Assembly (NCBI GenBank): GCA_034231615.1
Contig: CM067306.1
Location: 67,007,079 to 67,071,078, forward strand
Direction: 5' to 3'
DNA length: 64,000 nt
DNA from: Meghimatium bilineatum
Lineage: Eukaryota > Mollusca > Gastropoda > Stylommatophora > Philomycidae
The position numbers and the translations under genes are program-made. Below the pieces are notes generated by a model. The model was not told the origin of the DNA. It did no database searches and saw only the letters and a list, made by a program, of their open reading frames with translations. This document shows positions 36,501 to 42,500 of this stretch, piece after piece. Position 1 is the first letter of the stretch. Every line of letters begins with the position of its first letter.

Positions 36501-39500
36501 ATTCACAAGCGCATCGAGGTCTGTCAAAACTAGCCCAGATGCAGACTGTAATATCGACCATGTTCCTGGGAAAATTGAGCATACGATTAAAAAGATGAGG
36601 AACTATCAGTAAAGATAAACAACCCAGCAGATGTAAATGTGTTAACAAACAACCCAGCAGATGTAAATGTGTTAACAAACAACCCAGCAGATGTAAATGT
36701 GTTAACAAACAACCAAGATTTACAAGCACACTACAATATAGCAATACTCTTTCTTTTTCTTCAGCGTTCATTCTCAAACTCCCGCTGGATCTCTCTTGTA
36801 GCTGGACCATAGTCCTACTAGATTTCCAGCAGGATGTAGTCCAGAGAATGGAAATGCGCTGTGTTGCCGTTTTATTTGCGCCAATGACCCGACACATCCG
36901 TCGGAGACGGTATATAGCCATGAAAAACAGGTACAACACCATAGAGAAAATACAAATCATAGACGAAGATTGGATGATGTTGGAAGAATCTATACAGTAA
37001 ACATCTGCAGGAGATCGTGCCACCTAAGAAACATCTAACAAAGAAAGATTGGATGATGGTGGAAGAATCTGGAAACACAGGCCTCAGTCTAAACAAGAAG
37101 AAAACAGAATCAATGGTTGTTTCAAAGAAATACACATCGACAAAATGTAGTCCTACTATCAGTGATGTAAAATTAAATCAAGTGGATAAAGTCAAGTATC
37201 TTGGCAACATTTTATCATCAGATGGTAGGTGCTCCAATGAGATCAAGGACAGGATAGCACAGGCCAAATCAATATTTTTTTAATGAGAAACATTCTATGT
37301 AAAGGAGTAATATCAATGCATACACGAGTAATATCAATGCATGCACGAGTTCCGAGTGTCAGGATTTTATATTGAACAATTCATTCTTTAGGTATTAGGT
37401 ATGTTGTTTATCCTCCTCGCACACTGGAATTACATCGGACACGAGCTGCGAATGGATACCAAAACACTTCCCTGTCAAGTGTTGATGTGGTCACCAAGGG
37501 GAAAGAGAAAATGAGGAAGACCATGAGGTACCTTACGTAGAACTATTACAAGAGAGCGCTTCACCATCGGTATCACAAACACTTAAGACCTTAGACAAAT
37601 TTCAATGAAACGAGAGACATGGAAATCTATGACATCCGCCCTATGTGCCATCTTTGGTCCTAGAGGAATAACTAACTAACACTGTACATGTCCATAGGTA
37701 CCCAGCTCTCCATTTCAGTAAATTTATCACGGTATAACGGCTGATGGTTCCGGTACTATGTTGGTTCACTCATCTTTTTCAATTCTTTGTTGGGTGTTCT
37801 CTACGGGCCACGAGCATCTTCACTCCCAATTTGCGCATTCTCGATATTGAAACATGTTCATTCATTTGAGGATTCTCTGTTCGTGCGGACTCACGAAGAG
37901 AAATGAGTATGTCCGCTCGTTCCATAGCCTGACCATCCATTGGGTGCTACACGAGAGACATAGGGAGTACAACACTAGAGACATAGGGAGTACAACACGA
38001 GAGACATAGGGAGTACAACACTAGAGACATAGGGAGTACAACACTAGAGACATAGGGAGTACAACACTAGAGACATAGGGGTGCTACACTAGAGACATAG
38101 GGAGTACAACACTAGAGACATAGGGGGTGCTACACTAGAGACATAGGGGGTGCTACACTAGAGACATAGGGAGTACAACACTAGAGACATAGGGGGTGCT
38201 ACACTAGAGACATAAGAGGTGCTACACTAGAGACATAGGGAGTACAACACTAGAGACATAGGGAGTACAACACTAGAGACATAGGAAGTACAACACTAGA
38301 GACATAGGGGGTGCTACACTAGAGACATAGGGAGTACAACACTAGAGACATAGGGGGTGCTACACTAGAGACATAGGGGGTGCTACACTAGAGACATAGG
38401 GAGTACAACACTAGAGACATAGGGGGTGCTACACTAGAGACATAGGGAGTACAACACTAGAGACATAGGAAGTACAACACTAGAGACATAGGGGGTGCTA
38501 CACTAGAGACATAGGGGGTGCTACACTAGAGACATAGGGAGTACAACACTAGAGACATAGGGAGTACAACACTAGAGACATAGGGAGTACAACACTAGAG
38601 ACATAGGGAGTACAACACTAGAGACATAGGGAGTACAACACTAGAGACATAGGGAGTACAACACTAGAGACATAGGGAGTACAACACTAGAGACATAGGG
38701 AGTACAACACTAGAGACATAGGGAGTACAACACTAGAGACATAGGGAGTACAACACTAGAGACATAGGGAGTACAACACTAGAGACATAGAGGGTGCTAC
38801 ACTAGAGACATAGGGAGTGCAACACTAGAGACATAGGGAGTACAACACTAGAGACATAGAGGGTGCTACACTAGAGACATAGGGAGTACAACACTAAAGA
38901 CATAAGAGGTGCTACACTAGAGACATAAGAGGTGCTACACTAGAGACATAAGAGGTGCTACACTAGAGACATAAGAGGTGCTACACTAGAGACATAAGAG
39001 GTGCTACACTAGAGACATAAGAGGTGCTACACTAGAGACATAAGAGGTGCTACACTAGAGACATAAGAGGTGCTACACTAGAGACATAAGAGGTGCTACA
39101 CTAGAGACATAAGAGGTGCTACACTAGAGACATAGAGGGTGCTACACTAGAGACATAAGAGGTGCTACACTAGAGACATAAGAGGTGCTACACTAGAGAC
39201 ATAAGAGGTGCTACACTAGAGACATAAGAGGTGCTACACTAGAGACATAAGAGGTGCTACACTAGAGACATAAGAGGTGCTACACTAGAGACATAAGAGG
39301 TGCTACACTAGAGACATAGAGGGTGCTACACTAGAGACATAAGAGGTGCTACACTAGAGACATAAGAGGTGCTACACTAGAGACATAAGAGGTGCTACAC
39401 TAGAGACATAAGAGGTGCTACACTAGAGACATAAGAGGTGCTACACTAGAGACATAAGAGGTGCTACACTAGAGACATAAGAGGTGCTACACTAGAGACA

Positions 39501-42500
39501 TAAGAGGTGCTACACTAGAGACATAAGAGGTGCTACACTAGAGACATAAGAGGTGCTACACTAGAGACATAAGAGGTGCTACACTAGAGACATAAGAGGT
39601 GCTACACTAGAGACATAGAGGGTGCTACACTAGAGACATAAGAGGTGCTACACTAGAGACATAAGAGGTGCTACACTAGAGACATAGAGGGTGCTACACT
39701 AGAGACATAAGAGGTGCTACACTAGAGACATAAGAGGTGCTACACTAGAGACATAAGAGGTGCTACACTAGAGACATAAGAGGTGCTACACTAGAGACAT
39801 AAGAGGTGCTACACTAGAGACATAAGAGTGCTACACTAGAGACATAAGAGGTGCTACACTAGAGACATAAGATGTGCTACACTAGAGACATAAGAGGTGC
39901 TACACTAGAGACATAAGAGGTGCTACACTAGAGACATAAGAGGTGCTACACTAGAGACATAGAGGGTGCTACACTAGAGACATAAGAGGTGCTACACTAG
40001 AGACATAGAGGTGCTACACTAGAGACATAAGAGGTGCTACACTAGAGACATAAGAGGTGCTACACTAGAGACATAAGAGGTGCTACACTAGAGACATAAG
40101 AGGTGCTACACTAGAGACATAAGAGGTGCTACACTAGAGACATAAGAGGTGCTACACTAGAGACATAAGAGGTGCTACACTAGAGACATAAGAGGTGCTA
40201 CACTAGAGACATAAGAGGTGCTACACTAGAGACATAAGAGGTGCTACACTAGAGACATAAGAGGTGCTACACTAGAGACATAAGAGGTGCTACACTAGAG
40301 ACATAAGAGGTGCTACACTAGAGACATAAGAGGTGCTACACTAGAGACATAAGAGGTGCTACACTAGAGACATAAGAGGTGCTACACTAGAGACATAAGA
40401 GGTGCTACACTAGAGACATAAGAGGTGCTACACTAGAGACATAAGAGGTGCTACACTAGAGACATAAGAGGTGCTACACTAGAGACATAAGAGGTGCTAC
40501 ACTAGAGACATAAGAGGTGCTACACTAGAGACATAAGAGTGCTACACTAGAGACATAAGAGGTGCTACACTAGAGACATAAGAGGTGCTACACTAGAGAC
40601 ATAAGAGGTGCTACACTAGAGACATAAGAGGTGCTACACTAGAGACATAAGAGTGCTACACTAGAGACATAAGAGGTGCTACACTAGAGACATAAGAGGT
40701 GCTACACTAGAGAAATATGAGTGTTACACTAAAGACATAAGAGTGCTACCCTAGAGACATCTGTATAGGGGTGATACAGACATCTGCACATTTAGCTCTC
40801 CAAACATCTATCATCAGACATTCGGAGGAGTGTAGAAAATGCATTCCCAGACCACTCCATGATGTTATCAATCCAGTATTGTATCTGTCCTCATCTCATC
40901 CTTCCACCCTCGACTGTTCCTTATAAAATAATTTTAGAAACTGAGTTGTGTCTAATTACATGTTCAAATCAAACACGTTTACGACGTCTCACCACTGTCA
41001 AGAGTACTTCTTGATAACCTGCAAGTTTTTATTTTGCTTATGGACTAATATATTTGTCTTGTTTTCTATATAGGTAATTCTTAACAAACTTCTGTAGTAC
41101 TTTCTTTCAAAAACCCGAACCTTTCTTTCTGTGTCTGCATTTGGTGTCCAACTTTCCCAACCGCATAAAAGTATACTTAACACTAGCGGTCTGAATAGTT
41201 TGATTTTTACTGTAATCATAATCTGACTTTTTCATATCATATTCATGTCATCTGACTTTTTCATATCATATTCATGTCATCTGACTTTTTCATATCATAT
41301 TCATGTCATCTGACTTTTTCATATCATATTCATGTCATCTGACTTTTTCATATCATATTCATGTCATCTGACTTTTTCATATCATATTCAACCTTGACAT
41401 GGCAGTCATTCGATATCTCGAGTCTGGACTTAATCTACTTACTATAGTCGATATGTCGGAAGTAACATTTTCCAGGCAAAGGCAACATTTCACAAGATGA
41501 GGACAGGCGTATGTTGTTTTATTTATGTATTAATATCCAGGACATGCGAACAATTCGCTCCTTCTTCACGTCTGAAACAGAGAGCTTTCTCAGAGTTTTC
41601 TTTCATACAAAGGAGTGAACATTCTATCAAGGAGCTTTCTCAGAGTTTTCTTTCATACAAAGGAGTGAACATTCTATCAAGGAGCTTTCTCAGAGTTTTC
41701 TTTCATACAAAGGAGTGAACATTCTATCAAGGAGCTTTCTCAGAGTTTTCTTTCATAAAAAAGGAGATAGCATTCTATCAGAGAGCTTTCTTTAGGCAGC
41801 TCTGTTATATTCTCAATCTAATTTATTGAGGATATCATCTGACTGTCATATCTGTTCCCACAGATATCAGCAGCCATAGGTTTGAAATATCATATCTGTT
41901 CCAACAGACGTCAACCGACATAAGTTTGAAGTGTCATATCTGTTCCGACAGTTGTCAAGCGACATAAGTTTGAAGTGTCATATCTGTTCCGACAGATGTC
42001 AAGCGACATAAGTTTGAAGTGTCATATCTGTTCCGACAGATGTCAACCGACATAAGTTTGACGTGTCATATCTGTTCCGACAGATGTCAAGCGACATAAG
42101 TTTGAAGTGTCATATCTGTTCCGACAGATGTCAAGCGACATAAGTTTGAAGTGTCATATCTGTTCCGACAGATGTCAACCGACATAAGTTTGAAGTGTCA
42201 TATCTGTTCCGACAGATGTCAACCGACATAAGTTTGAAGTGTCATATCTGTTCCGACAGATGTCAACCGACATAAGTTTGAAGTGTCATATCTGTTCCGA
42301 CAGATGTCAACCGACATAAGTTTGAAGTATCATATCTGTTCCGACAGATGTCAACCGACATAAGTTTGAAGTGTCATATCTGTTCCGACAGCGGTCAAGC
42401 GACATAAGTTTGAAGTGTCATATCTGTTCCGACAGATGTCAAGCGACATAAGTTTGAAGTGGCATATCTGTTCCGACAGATGTCAACCGACATAAGTTTG

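Larger units (their letters stand above)
36240..37290 (+). mobile_element. LINE endonuclease and RT pieces (relative of 19695), nested insertions
   Basis: Endonuclease part [20 protein letters not shown] (36258) and [14 protein letters not shown] (36530), then the endonuclease-RT linker with a 30-bp array, then [13 protein letters not shown] at 36712-36742. A SINE-like copy interrupts here, after which the linker resumes ([16 protein letters not shown] at 36925). The RT palm is deleted, and the thumb follows ([37 protein letters not shown] at 37190). Dead element. Confidence 0.88.
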
